Source: Coriolopsis trogii
Lineage: Eukaryota; Basidiomycota; Agaricomycetes; Polyporales; Polyporaceae
Direction of reading: 5' to 3'
Assembly: GCA_020543525.1 (NCBI GenBank)
Contig: JAHYIO010000008.1
Location: 930,001-994,000, forward strand
Length of the DNA stretch: 64,000 nt
The notes beneath the pieces were generated by a model. It did not search any database. It was not told the origin of the DNA and was given only the letters and a program-made list of their open reading frames with translations. Both the position numbers and the translations under genes were made by a program. How positions within the stretch are numbered: position 1 is the first letter of the stretch; each line of letters starts with the position of its first letter. Shown one piece after another: positions 50,734 through 61,338 of the stretch.

Positions 50734-51459
50734 GTCGTTTATTGCGCTGAATTGAGGTGGTGAAGTCTCTCGTCCAAGGTTGCACGAGCCGGACCTTCGA
50801 CCCGACCCATGCCTTCAGGTAACGAGGCCGACGTCGGATGTCGTTCTCCAGTTTACCAACCTGAGGTCCGATGAGAAGAAAGTAGTCTTGGTGGCTGTCA
50901 CAACGCTTACAGACAGGAGACCTTTGAGGCACGCCGGCTATCTGTGCTCTATCCAGTCCTGAGGGCCATCGCGATAGGTACCCCAATCTGTTGACCTGTA
51001 TTCGGATCAGCATACACAAAGCGAGCACCAAGGTGAAAGCTGCTACCGAGAACACACGGGGACAATGTACACGCAGTTCGTCCCCCTCCACTCCTCCATA
51101 CTGCGTCCCGCTATCGGATTCATGGACTTGGGCACGACCTGCCAATATGAACGGGGAACGGACGGGTACGAGACCAGGTCGCCGTCTGGCCATAGTGCTG
51201 TAAGTCGGTCGATGGAGGTTCAACCTCCATAGTACGCTGCAGAGGCATGGGTCCACAATTTGTGTTGAGACAGCTTAGCAGAACGAAAACTTTGAGTCCA
51301 TAGGATCGATTAGAGTCTCGGTCTACAAGATGGTAGACCGTCTCAGGAAGAGAACGATTAGGGGCGCTAACAGCCTTCAATATACTCGCGAGAACCGGGG
51401 CGGGCGTGCCGTACAGCCCCAGGTCCGGCAACAGACAGCAACCCGTTTCATGCTCCCTT
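50734..51459. other. psi-L2 upstream region, similar to the L4 promoter
   Basis: On the minus strand, about 50760-51060 aligns by eye with 63120-63380 upstream of L4. Shared pieces include GACGTCGGCCTCGTTACCTG and the ACTACTTTCTTC start. No coding frame supported. Confidence 0.6.
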
Positions 51460-53450
51460 CTGACTCTACCACCCACACCAGACCCACACTGCCTGCTTTT
51501 CAGTAAAACGTCGAGCTCATGCACCACGTCACCAGATAGGACGGTATCAAGACTCCACCAGATAATATCCGGTATTTTCACGTGATGGGCACGGGCGGAG
51601 ACAGGTTCAGAGGATATTGCGAGGGGCGGGAATTTGTTGCAATGAACTGGGAGAGTGGAAAGGGACGGAGATTGACAGGTCGAAATGCACGCAACATAAT
51701 CATATAGAGGTACGCTATATGAAGCTGTCGATATATGTAGGTGAGCGCGGCCCCGCAAGAATGGAGGGTCACATGTGCGCCATCATCCGACACTTGTCTT
51801 AAAACCCTTGCCACCGACATGAGCATCACAACATAAGGTCAGCAACATTCAGTCTCTCAGCGGTGGTACACCTGTCGCCCGGCGTGAAGAAACAACCTGT
51901 ATGTTCGGCGGAGGCATCGCATCTCGTGAGTATCATCCACTATTACCGCCATCTGCATGTGCTCTTGGTTGAAGCTTTGTTCGGAAAGGAGCGCATACAT
52001 AAGCACAATCAGGTCTATGGCCAAATCGGAACGTATAGGACTCTGAAGAATCGAGCCATCCTCGCCACAGCGCTGTGGACACCTCTTCGCAGCCCTCTCA
52101 TGGTCGACCCCGCTTGGATTCCTATCGACGACCTTTCCCATCAATGTGTGCAACGGCCAAGATATGACAATGTACCAACTCTTGCAACGGAAGCAGCTCG
52201 GTACGTCTCCATCATATTCACAGCCGGCTTCATATAAGAAGCTAGAGCTCCTCAGATTTTGCTCGTGCAGGATGATTTCCTCCTCCTCGCGCCGTGCTTG
52301 AGCAGCGCGTACCAAACTGTAGTATATAGAGGTCAGTGCCAAGCTCTGTGAAGCTTCCGGCGACGGTACACTCACTCTTGAAGCGCCTTGTGCTCCTCGA
52401 GCAATCCGCTCGGGTCAGGGATGCTGTCTTCCTTGAGGTAGTCCGTGAGCTCATACCAGAGGTCGGCCATTGGGAGAACCTCAAGCTGCCTCGCCGAACT
52501 CTTGCGCATGTCGTCGACGATTGCGTCGATGAGAGAATCATCGATCGAGGCGGGATGTGAACCTTTGTCACCCTCTGGAGCCCTAGGAGGCCATGCGGTG
52601 TCATCTGGGACATCCATGGAGTCGTTGTCCTCATCAGCTGCTCCGGTGCCGTGCACTATCACATCGTTGTGTGGTGTCGTGCCGACCTCTGCATCAGGGC
52701 GCATAGCAGGTGAGCCCGATGTCGTCGACTCGGGATGGGAGCTCAACGTCGTCTCACCTTCTTGGGCGGACCCCAGCACTGGTGCCACGTCCTTCCGGCT
52801 CTTCCGACACTCAAGGTTCCGCAGCGCCCTCGTCTGATCCTGCGCGATAGTGTCCCACATGTCAAAACAAGACTCGATCGACAAGCGATGTGCTGCGTCC
52901 TCCGCCCATCCATCCGGTCTTGCCAAGACGCGGACCCTTGCTTTATCCAGCCAGCTCCAGTGATAGCAGTTCGAGAACGGAAACTCGGGTGTGGAGTGGA
53001 TAGGAGGCCGATTTGTTGGATGTATGGTGTTTGGGAAGATGGGGATGCACATGTCCGCCGTGGCACCCTCGTCCTCATCGTAGGATGGCATAGATGAAGC
53101 CACTCCTCGAACATATCGAGGGAACCACGGATCTTTCGGCCAAGGGAGAGGCATGTCCTATATGGTGTGCGGACACCTGGATTGTCAGTGCTAACCGAGT
53201 GTGGCGGAAACTCGGACGTCGTTGCGGGGCTACTACTCGCCTCTTCGATGTAAACCAGGTAAGTCTTCGGCGACATGCTCTCTGCTGCTGCAGTCAAGTC
53301 CGGGTAGTTGAAGTGCGCCACAGTCGCCACAGGGTTCATCCGGAGGGCGGCATACCGCTTCGGCATGGGTGCGTATCGTGCGTGTGACTTACTATCGTTC
53401 ATGAGATACTGATCACAGCGGCTGCAGTATAGAAGGACGGGACGGATTGG
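51460..53450. repeat. Right arm of inverted segmental duplication (with 40050-41940)
   Basis: Carries A6 in minus orientation and matches the psi-A3 locus in reverse. Boundaries are estimated by eye. Confidence 0.7.
51857..53402 (-). CDS. Family A protein A6, unknown function (no B partner)
   Basis: Not recognised. Exons 53402-53241, 53157-52376, 52316-51857 give up to 467 residues. Intron 1 begins GC instead of GT (GAG|GCGAG) and ends TAG; no usable GT donor is nearby. Blocks: R-Y-A-A-L-R-M-N-P-V-A-T-V, S-P-K-T-Y-L-V-Y-I-E-E, P-W-F-P-R-Y-V-R-G-V, M-C-I-P-I-F-P-N-T-I-H-P, F-P-F-S-N-C-Y-H-W-S-W. Later come D-M-R-K-S-S-A-R-Q, L-P-M-A-D-L-W-Y-E-L-T, D-S-I-P-D-P and the tail A-A-Q-A-R-R-E-E-E-E. 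The last ~100 codons are unlike A7 and may be read-through into noncoding DNA. No B gene lies upstream; the orphan state is shared with its duplicate psi-A3. Confidence 0.72.
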
Positions 53451-54059
53451 CTCACGGTCAGAGTGAAAGACAGTGCGAGATGAGCTCAGAGGTTGCATCA
53501 TTATTGTACGCCATATTATTTGCAGTTGTTACGATCTGTAGGTGCCACAAACAATAGAGCTACTACCTGTGTCTCCTCGACAACCGTTCAGAACCTGAGG
53601 TCATCGCGTCATAAGGATTACTCTTCGAATGCATGGTGCCAAAGCCTAACAGTTCCTACGAAACCTCAGGGCTACGGCCACACGGGAATGTAGGGAAGAC
53701 GAAAACGCCATCGTAGACGGAGGACCAGTCGTCGAACTCTCACGCAGAGCTCCCAACGGATAACGCGTATGCGAGAAGCTAGTGCGTATACGGCGAGTGT
53801 AAGGTAGTGCGTCATGCCACCAAATTGCGGAGTACTTTCAGTGTTCACCTAGTATACGTCTCATACAATAGGACGAAGTCTTGCACTCCACCGGTGTTGG
53901 TGCAATTGACTCACTTATACTCGTGTACGATCCTATCCTTGAAGGACCCTCCATAATAAGCCGTTGGTTCTGTGCAGAGAGTACTAGTCTGTCACAGAAT
54001 TATCGTTGACGGACTGGGTCAGTAGGCATATAGATGTCACTCGCCTTCTCAGAGTATTG

Positions 54060-54185
54060 CATTCGTTTATGTATCGAACGGACTGGGGATCTCGTCTTCC
54101 TTGATGTTGGCTTCTAGCTGGTACAAGAGGTCGGTCATAGGTAGGTCCTCTTCTTCGTCTTTGTCTGGCCCCAACATATGCTCCA
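54060..54185 (-). pseudogene. Family A distal-block fragment
   Basis: Minus strand reads L-P-M-T-D-L-L-Y-Q-L-E-A-N-I-K-E-D-E-I-P-S-P, clearly the block seen as L-P-M-V-D-L-W-Y-E-L-T in A7, preceded by acidic residues. No other A exons are found around it, and 53403-54654 is otherwise without a gene. Confidence 0.65.
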
Positions 54186-54654
54186 TGCCACCGAGTCACT
54201 GAACATTACTCACCTCAGCCTGTGGCAGAGTCTGTCATATTATCGTGGCACGGTGTGGATGATGCCTGTTCAATTTGGTCCAAAACGAGGTAGAGTCCCA
54301 TATATGATGAGTACTGTATGAGACAGTGCGGAAGAGGACGAATGAAACTGCCAGTCGCAACTGGTAAGTCAAGTCCGACTCTCAGCGTCTAGCTGAGTAC
54401 CAAGAAAGCGCCGTAGATTGCACCGCTCCGCCGCGGCCCTGCAGTGCCTCCTCCTCCTACCTACAACGTCTACCATCCCGCTCAGCCCTCCATCCATGCC
54501 CCTGAGTCACGGCCAGAACGGAATATAAGGAACTCGTAGCACATTCTGTATACGATCCGACATTGCCCTCAAGCCCGCCCGCACTCGCACCGCGACATCT
54601 GAACTTGCACAATCTGGCAACAATCAGCCTGAGTTCTCATCATCGGACATGACT

Positions 54655-55881
54655 TCATGTACTACACCAAGACTCACAAAAGCATAACAAACACATTGGT
54701 ACGTCATATTCATCTTCACGCCCGCTGTAGAACTCGAAGCTAGAGCTCCTCCTCGCAAGTTCGTGCTGGACGATCTCGTCCTCTTCGCGCCGCGCTTGCG
54801 CAATATACACCAGGCTGGGGCAGATGAAGAATCATATCAGTATCAAAGTAGATGATCCCCAGACGAACGGTACGCTCACTCTTGAAGCTGCTTGTACTCT
54901 TCTATCAGTCCGTTAGGATCTGGGATGCTGTCTTCCTTCAGGTACTCCGTGAGTTCATACCAGAGGTCAACCATAGGGAGGAGCTCGTGTTGTCTCGCCG
55001 TTCTCTTGCGCATGTCGTCCATGATTGCATCGACGAGAGACTCGTCAATGGAGGCGGGATGCGAAGTCCTGCTTCCTCCAGAGGCCCAGCTAGTGTTATC
55101 GGGGACGTCTGTGGAGTCTTCGCGTCCCTCGCATACGGCGGGATCTTGGGGGAGAACATCGATGAGTGCCGTCGAGCGTGCCTCAGAGGCCTCATGATCT
55201 TGAGACCCCACTTCTGTGCTGGCCAGCTCTGCGGATAGCATGTCTTTCTCCATGTTCACAATAGTTGCCTCCGCTGCTGCCGTGACTACCTCCGGTTTTG
55301 TTCTCAGTTTGCGATTCTGAACCCCTTGAGCCCGATCCTCTGAGATGATATTCCACAAGCGCATGCACTGATTGACTGATAGGCGATATGCGGAGTCCTC
55401 CGCCCATCCCTCTGGCCTTGCCATCACGCGTACTCTGACCTTGTCGAGCCAAGACCAATGGTAGCAGTTCGAGAACGGGAACTGGGGTGCGGTATGGACG
55501 GGAGCCCTGTCCGTTGGGTGGGCCGTGTTAGGAAAGATGGGGATACACATATCCGCGGTTGCACCTTCGTCTTCATTGTATGACGGCATACAGGCTCCCA
55601 GGCCCGAAACGTAGCGAGGGTAGTATGGGTTGTCTGGCCACGGGAGAGGCATGACCTGTGCCGTCGCATCAGTACTGTCCGGAACTCGGTCAATATGAAC
55701 ATCGCGTCGATGTGCTCGCCTCCTCGATGTAGACCAGGTATGTCCTCGGTGACATGCTCTCCGCTTTTGCAGTTAATTCTGGGTAGTTGAAGTGCCCCAC
55801 AGTTGCGATGGGATTCATGCGCAGGGCACCATACCGTTTCGGCATAGGCGCAAACCGCGTACGAGGCTTGCTATCATCCAT
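54655..55881 (-). CDS. Family A protein A7, unknown function (partner of B4)
   Basis: Not recognised. Exons 55881-55720, 55655-54880 and 54814-54655 give 365 residues. First intron has a GC donor (GAG|GCGAG), as in A6. Blocks: R-Y-G-A-L-R-M-N-P-I-A-T-V, Y-L-V-Y-I-E-E, P-R-Y-V-S-G-L-G-A-C-M-P-S, M-C-I-P-I-F-P-N-T-A-H-P and F-P-F-S-N-C-Y-H-W-S-W-L-D. Then a variable linker, D-D-M-R-K-R-T-A-R-Q, L-P-M-V-D-L-W-Y-E-L-T-E-Y-L-K-E-D-S-I-P-D-P and I-A-Q-A-R-R-E-E-D-E. The end (M-C-L-L-C-F-C) is Cys-rich. Head-to-head with B4 across 413 bp. No membrane or secretion signal. The first exon is 54 codons, identical in length to A2 and A6. Confidence 0.8.
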
Positions 55882-56294
55882 GATCGAGTTCAACGCTGCC
55901 GGAGAGTTCAGGTTGTTGGAAGATAACTTGATGTCAAGGGGAGAGCGTGTATAGCACGGAGTCGCAGGAGGTGGGTGGGTCAGCCTATGCCTGTGAAGCC
56001 CCCTCATTATCTCACGTTGTTTGCAGCTATTGTTGTCAGTGGGCGTCGTGCGCCTCGCCGGTACGGATGCTTCACATGCATGTGGTCGTAGCTATGTACA
56101 TGGGCGATGGTTACGTCGTCTGCTGGTGAGTTATTCACGTTATGGGACTGTCAGGGACGTTCGGGCGGCGAGATTTGCCACAGGGTCAGGGGAACAGACC
56201 TTCCTGTATCGAGCTCGTAATCCAGTCCTGCCAGATACAAAGCTGAGCTTTGATACATCCTCCCCCTTTTTGTCCTCCGTCTCGTTCTACCATC

Positions 56295-57626
56295 ATGTCT
56301 TGCGTCAACTGTTGTGCTCCTGACGTCCCTCCAACCATCACCTTGCCCCGCCTAACGGAAGGTCAAGTACGAGGCTCTTATGATTCTATCTACGCTGCCC
56401 TCGTGCATGTTCTGTCGTTGGGGACTAACATAGAGCTAAACACGCCCGTGGCCACCTCTGACACACAATCTGAGGCCAGTAGCATCAGTTCAAGAGTTTC
56501 CAACGGTCGACGCTCTACCGCGCGCCCCTGCATTATCATCCAGCACGACGCCAAGACGAACTCCGCCCGTGGGTTCCTCATGACTCACTACGGTACTACG
56601 CCGATAGGCGCAATGCCTGAAGTCTTCCGGCATTTCAGCGTCAGCGTGTTCCCCACCAATAATCCACTCAGCACTCGACCTGGTGGCCCGAACCACATTC
56701 ACTCGTTGCCAGACTGGGATCACGCTGGACAGTGGATTATTGCATGCCCCTTCGAATCTACCAGACTGGACATCAACCACGTGTGGACCATGGCAGGAAG
56801 AGAGGTACTATTCGGGGTCAGAGCCATGTCCGAGCTCCTGCAGTTCGCCGAGGAACGCGCAGATCAGTGGATGGATTACATCATGACCAACCCGACCTTT
56901 CTCGCTAAGCAGAAACGAGCTGTAGAGGTATGTGGTGCACAGCGTACACGAACCCCAGCGAGCGGAATGCTGACAACTGTGCTAGGATCACATCCGCCAG
57001 TTTGAGGCAGGCCCAAGAGTGAGGACGCTTCTATACTCTGCTACCCTTTCCCGCTCTCTCAGCATTGCCCTTCAGGCTTACAGAGCATCTTCTCACCGCT
57101 CCGGACCTTCCGGACGCCTGTCCCAACAATGGAAGGACGGTCGGAACAGCCTAGCGGCACAGCCAATACCCGAAGAAGAGATGCTGGCTAGCGTTCCCGA
57201 TGAAGCCTGGAGGACGGTAAGGAGGGCGGACGTGAGGCAACGACTATGCTGATACGAGTACTCTGCAGGTTGGAGCACAACGCAAGGCGCGTCGGTCAAC
57301 CACTGGCAGCCGCACCAGTACGACGTATGGCACCAAGCCGCACACGAAGTCGTCCCATGGATCTCGTACATCCATCGGGTCCATCATAGCCCTCGACGGT
57401 AGATCTTCTGGAACGGTGAGTATTCGTCTCACCTAAATCAGTCTTCGTGGCAGGACTTATATTTTGCCATTAGAATGTCAGTACACCGGATCGTATGGAT
57501 GGTCGCTCGACAGGTGCACCTCCTGCAGCTCCTCGGTTGAGTCTGAAGAAGCGACTTAGCATGGGCATGCACGCTATCGACCGTAGTGTCGTTCCTGTCA
57601 GGAAGAGCTCGAAGAACAGTGAATGA
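56295..57626 (+). CDS. Family B protein B4, unknown function (partner of A7)
   Basis: Not recognised. Exons 56295-56927, 56986-57216, 57269-57415, 57474-57626 give 387 residues, all introns phase 0. N-terminus M-S-C-V-N-C-C. Core: A-R-P-C-I-I-I-Q, then F-S-V-S-V-F-P-T, H-I-H-S-L-P-D-W-D-H-A-G-Q-W-I-I-A and F-E-S-T-R. The C-terminal third is Ser/Thr/Arg-rich (S-R-T-S-T-T, S-H-G-S-R-T-S) and ends in a basic tail (L-S-L-K-K-R-L-S, V-R-K-S-S-K). The E-E-N-V-P-P-T-P-T block of B2/B3 is absent. Divergent from A7, with which it forms a second lineage of A/B pairs. No signal peptide or membrane helix. Confidence 0.78.
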
Positions 57627-58394
57627 GCTGCGGTGTGTGAAGAGCTTCTGTCGTCTGTTGCTTATCTGTATAACTATCGACGTGTGCCAGTGTGTCGTGT
57701 GTAGAAAAGAAAATTGTACCCTCCTCGAGCAGGCGAAGGAATGACCGAGGACGCCCATAGAACGCTCATGTAGACCGGAGTGGGCGAACGGCCCGCCGGC
57801 ACAAAACAACTGTTCTTGTGTCTCGACTCGCCCACCGACTCGGACTCGCCGAGTCTACTATCAACACCATCTCCTACTCTTCGCGTATACACCACATTCG
57901 CATATCACTACAACACACAATAGAATATCAGCTCAACTACCGCTCAAGCGACTGCAAGCGACTGTCAGTCGTTTTACACAGAGACCATAGTCCATGAGTC
58001 CCGTAATATCGCTCGCCTTGTCGAGGCACGGTCGGTGGCGGCGAGCGTCCCATACTCTCTTCATGTCGATCACTTCCGCATGTTTACCAAACTATACTCA
58101 ACTCGTCAGTGCGTGCGCGGAGGGCACCAGCATCCGCCGGACTGAGGCCACTGCAAGAGACGACGACTGGGAGCAAGGTTTGAGCTACCGTGCAGGCAAT
58201 ATCATCAAGCAGAGGTGCATGTCATCATCTATATGTGATCATCGTCACGGTGCGGCCATCCTACAGGAATCTTACCGCACTCGTCATCATCGATGGTAGC
58301 TGGATAAATCTGCGAGAGACACGCTCGCGTATTCGATTGCTAGCAAGAAGCACTCGGTACCGTCAGGTCCGAGCAGACACCTATTCCGGCGCCC
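57627..58394. other. Intergenic, no gene seen
   Basis: Spacer between the convergent ends of B4 and lectin L3; only short unsupported frames. Confidence 0.5.
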
Positions 58395-59470
58395 TCAAAC
58401 GATATCGATCTGGTGACGCAAGTTCCAGGTAGAGGTACCCTTCCACGTTCCCGTCATCTGCACCTCCACACCACTGGTGCTCTGCACGAGCGTGATAGTG
58501 TAAGGCACCTCAAGCATCCCGCACTGGACGGTGGACACCGCGTGCACGCTCTGCCCCGGCCCGGCCTTGATAGGAAAGTTGGCGGCGAACGTCTTGGGGA
58601 AGGACTTCTCGGAACCGTAGTTCCAGGTGTTAGTCACAGCCCCGTCGACCTTGACGTCGCCTTGGCGGACGAAAGGAATGCCCGCTGATGACGAGGAATA
58701 GGTCAGTATGAGATCTTTGGACTATCCCGTAGACGAGCGAAGTATACACGTACTCTGCAGTTCGGTGCCAGCAGCGACCGGGAAGCCGTTCGAGTACTCG
58801 AACGCGGACGTGTGCGTCACGCACTCGCTGAACGTAAAGGACAACTCTTGTTCCGTGTTGGCGGTGTTGTTCAACGTCTGATCCGAGAGTGTGACCGTGC
58901 TGCTCTCGACGATCTTGCCCTGAGCGACGTTGTACTCGATTTTCTTGACGACCATGTCGTCGAAGGCGAACGTGAAGAACTGGTCGCCGTATACCTCGCT
59001 TGCAGGGTGGTTGGTAACGTTAGGGGCGGCGTGAGTGCGCGAGACCCAGACCATCTGGCTCCCAGGACACAAGATACGGAACGTGCCCGCACTAGCGCCC
59101 GGTGCTTGTGGGAATTGGAACCAGCTATACAAGACCGTATGTCGAGTCATCAGGCATGATTCAAATAGCGGGCTCGTGAGCTGGATGGAATCGCATACCT
59201 GTAATTGTTCTGCGCATCTTGTGCGACGTGGCCGATACGGTCGCCCCTCGTGCTGAACGGAAGGGAGAAGAGAACTTTGCCGCTCGCCTTGCCCAGGATA
59301 GCGTACATGCCCACGTGGGCGCCGGTGCCATAGACGAGCGAGAACCGCTGGTCGTCCGCCTTCGGGCCTTGAACGTGCCACACTTCCGGGGTCTGCCCGT
59401 TCCGCGAGTACAAGGCAAGGCCCGTGCTGTCGATGAGGCGAAAGTAGAGGGCGGTGGGAGGGACGAACAT
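58395..59470 (-). CDS. LSL-type pore-forming lectin L3 (beta-trefoil plus aerolysin module)
   Basis: Exons 59470-59199, 59124-58754 and 58684-58395 give 310 residues; exon 2 has the same 371 nt and phases as L1. The beta-trefoil half includes G-x-Y-A-I-L-G-K-A-S-G-K-V-L-F-S and W-V-S-R-T-H. The aerolysin-like half runs from D-Q-F-F-T-F-A-F-D-D to T-W-K-G-T-S-T-W-N-L-R. Intact, and with L1 one of two full-length lectins in the window. A TATAAAG box at 59609-59615, in the context AGAGTATAAAG, is also found before L4. Expected to be cytosolic, and to bind galactose-type sugars if it behaves like the founding member. Its closest neighbours are family A and B genes, but no functional link is shown. 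Confidence 0.86.
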
Positions 59471-59939
59471 GTTGCTGCTGCATGCCAGTGTTCAGTACGT
59501 GCGCATGAGTCAACGGAGGAACCGCAACTCACCGAGAGGTCCTTGAGTTGGTGGTGAAAGCGATGGAGAAGTGATGGAACTGGCGAGAGGCCGTGGAGGC
59601 GGGGGAATCTTTATACTCTACCCAACAATCAAGGGCATGGGGTCGGCGACACGTCCGACGACATGTGTTCAGTCCTTCCCAATGGGCAGAAAAAGCAGGC
59701 TGTCGCGACGCATACACAGCAGCGAACGTTCAGGGCGAGTCCTTTGCTATGTTCTGCATGACCTTGCAGGCTACCGAGTGTGGGCCGAGATAACAACCTG
59801 TGTTCGGTTTAGTAGTATGTAAAGGAAGCGGCAGCAGTACCTCGAGTCATCGAACACCGTCTGGACGAGCACATGCAGCAGACGGTCGAGGGTGAGTCAC
59901 TTTCTACATTCTGCGAAACCGCTCAGGCGACAGTCCACG

Positions 59940-60800
59940 TTTGAAGAAGTAGCCGAACGAGTTCCACTGAATGGAAGGTGTCCCAGCGGCACAGGTCTGA
60001 AGACCGTCTATGCCCGGGTGCGGTGCATACTACGTTCGGCCCACTCCTGTAGACCCTGCAGACGCTGTTGACTGTGGACACGTGCCCCGCTCTACTGACC
60101 CCGCTCGGGTCAGTTGCATGCAGAACAAGCAATCGCATGAGCTCGACTCACTGGAAACTGGGGTCACCGTCGCCCGAGATCAATCATGGACCATAGTGGT
60201 GGGGGTACGGCATCACGCCTTCCATGGGGTCCGCCCTGAAAGTAGACTGCATTAGCAAACACGAACACACAGACCCCACGCCGCTGCTAAGGGCGTGTGT
60301 CATTGTACGTGATCCATTGCGACCGGTTGTACTTCACCATACCCCGACAACACCGTTTGAACGAGGCTTGTTCGATTCTCAGAGAAGTTTGAAGCGTCAA
60401 GTTCAAGGCTCAGCACATTGCCATCAAGATACCGTTTACCGCAGTGGCGGCGATCCTTGTGACAACATAGGGAGTCGTGCACACTTGTCAGTCCAATAGA
60501 GGCAGCGACAAACGTGCCTGATCATTGCCTCTGCGTTCCGGTAATCGACATGCTGGAGAAGTAGCCGCAGGAGCTCAACTGGATGGAAGCTGTCGTGATA
60601 TTCGGCCCATTCCTGTCGACGCTGGTGACTGTCGGCATGTGTGCCGCTCTATTGGCCGTGTTCGGGTCAGTTGCAGAACAAGTAATCGCAGGAGCTCACC
60701 TCACTCGAAACCGACACGAGCGCAGCACGAGGTCAATCGTGGTGGAGTGAGGCGTCACGCTCTACTGAAGTCCGCTAAGCGAAACTGGAATGTATCGAGT
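59940..60800. repeat. Diverged direct repeat in noncoding DNA
   Basis: About 59943-60170 and 60556-60750 share several blocks in the same order, including GAAGTAGCCG..GAG(T/C)TC(C/A)AACTG-like pieces, TTCGGCCCA.TCCTGT, and GGGTCAGTTGCA..CAGAACAAG.AATCGCA. Each unit also holds an internal echo. No frame runs through it. The rest of 59471-61338 shows no supported gene apart from the possible end of A8. Confidence 0.6.
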
Positions 60801-61338
60801 TCACGATACCCACAGACGCCAGAGCGCCGCTTCTATGCGTGTTGGCAGCGATCCTTGGAACACAATGGAGGAGTACCTCGTACCAAGGGCGCAACGAGCG
60901 ATAGAACCTAATGATGTTGGAAGTCGGATCGGACAGCTTCAGCGCCTGCATATATCCAAGCGTTAAAAGTCGTCAATTCCATCCAAGTTCTTCATAAACA
61001 TGAGGGTTCGTCACAAGCGTATCACTCTACTCCCTGTTGGGCAACACAAAGACGGGCCGTCCCAGCACGATCCGCGAGATCGACTTGACAACTCGCTTGC
61101 GGAGCTGCCGCAGGGTTTTGGCCGCACGGATGCCTAGCGTATATGTGTTAGGTCATTTTGTGCTGGACGTAGAACTACCAGGGGCCGAGCAAAGAAACTT
61201 ACGTCTCGACTCCGGCGGGGGGCTAGGTTGGGGTGCTCGATTAGCATTAGGGTTCCGCTCGCGAGCGGCCTTGATGATTCTACGGGTCCGAGTGAGATCC
61301 TGTCCCTGCAACATAATCGTCATACAGCGTCGACGCAC

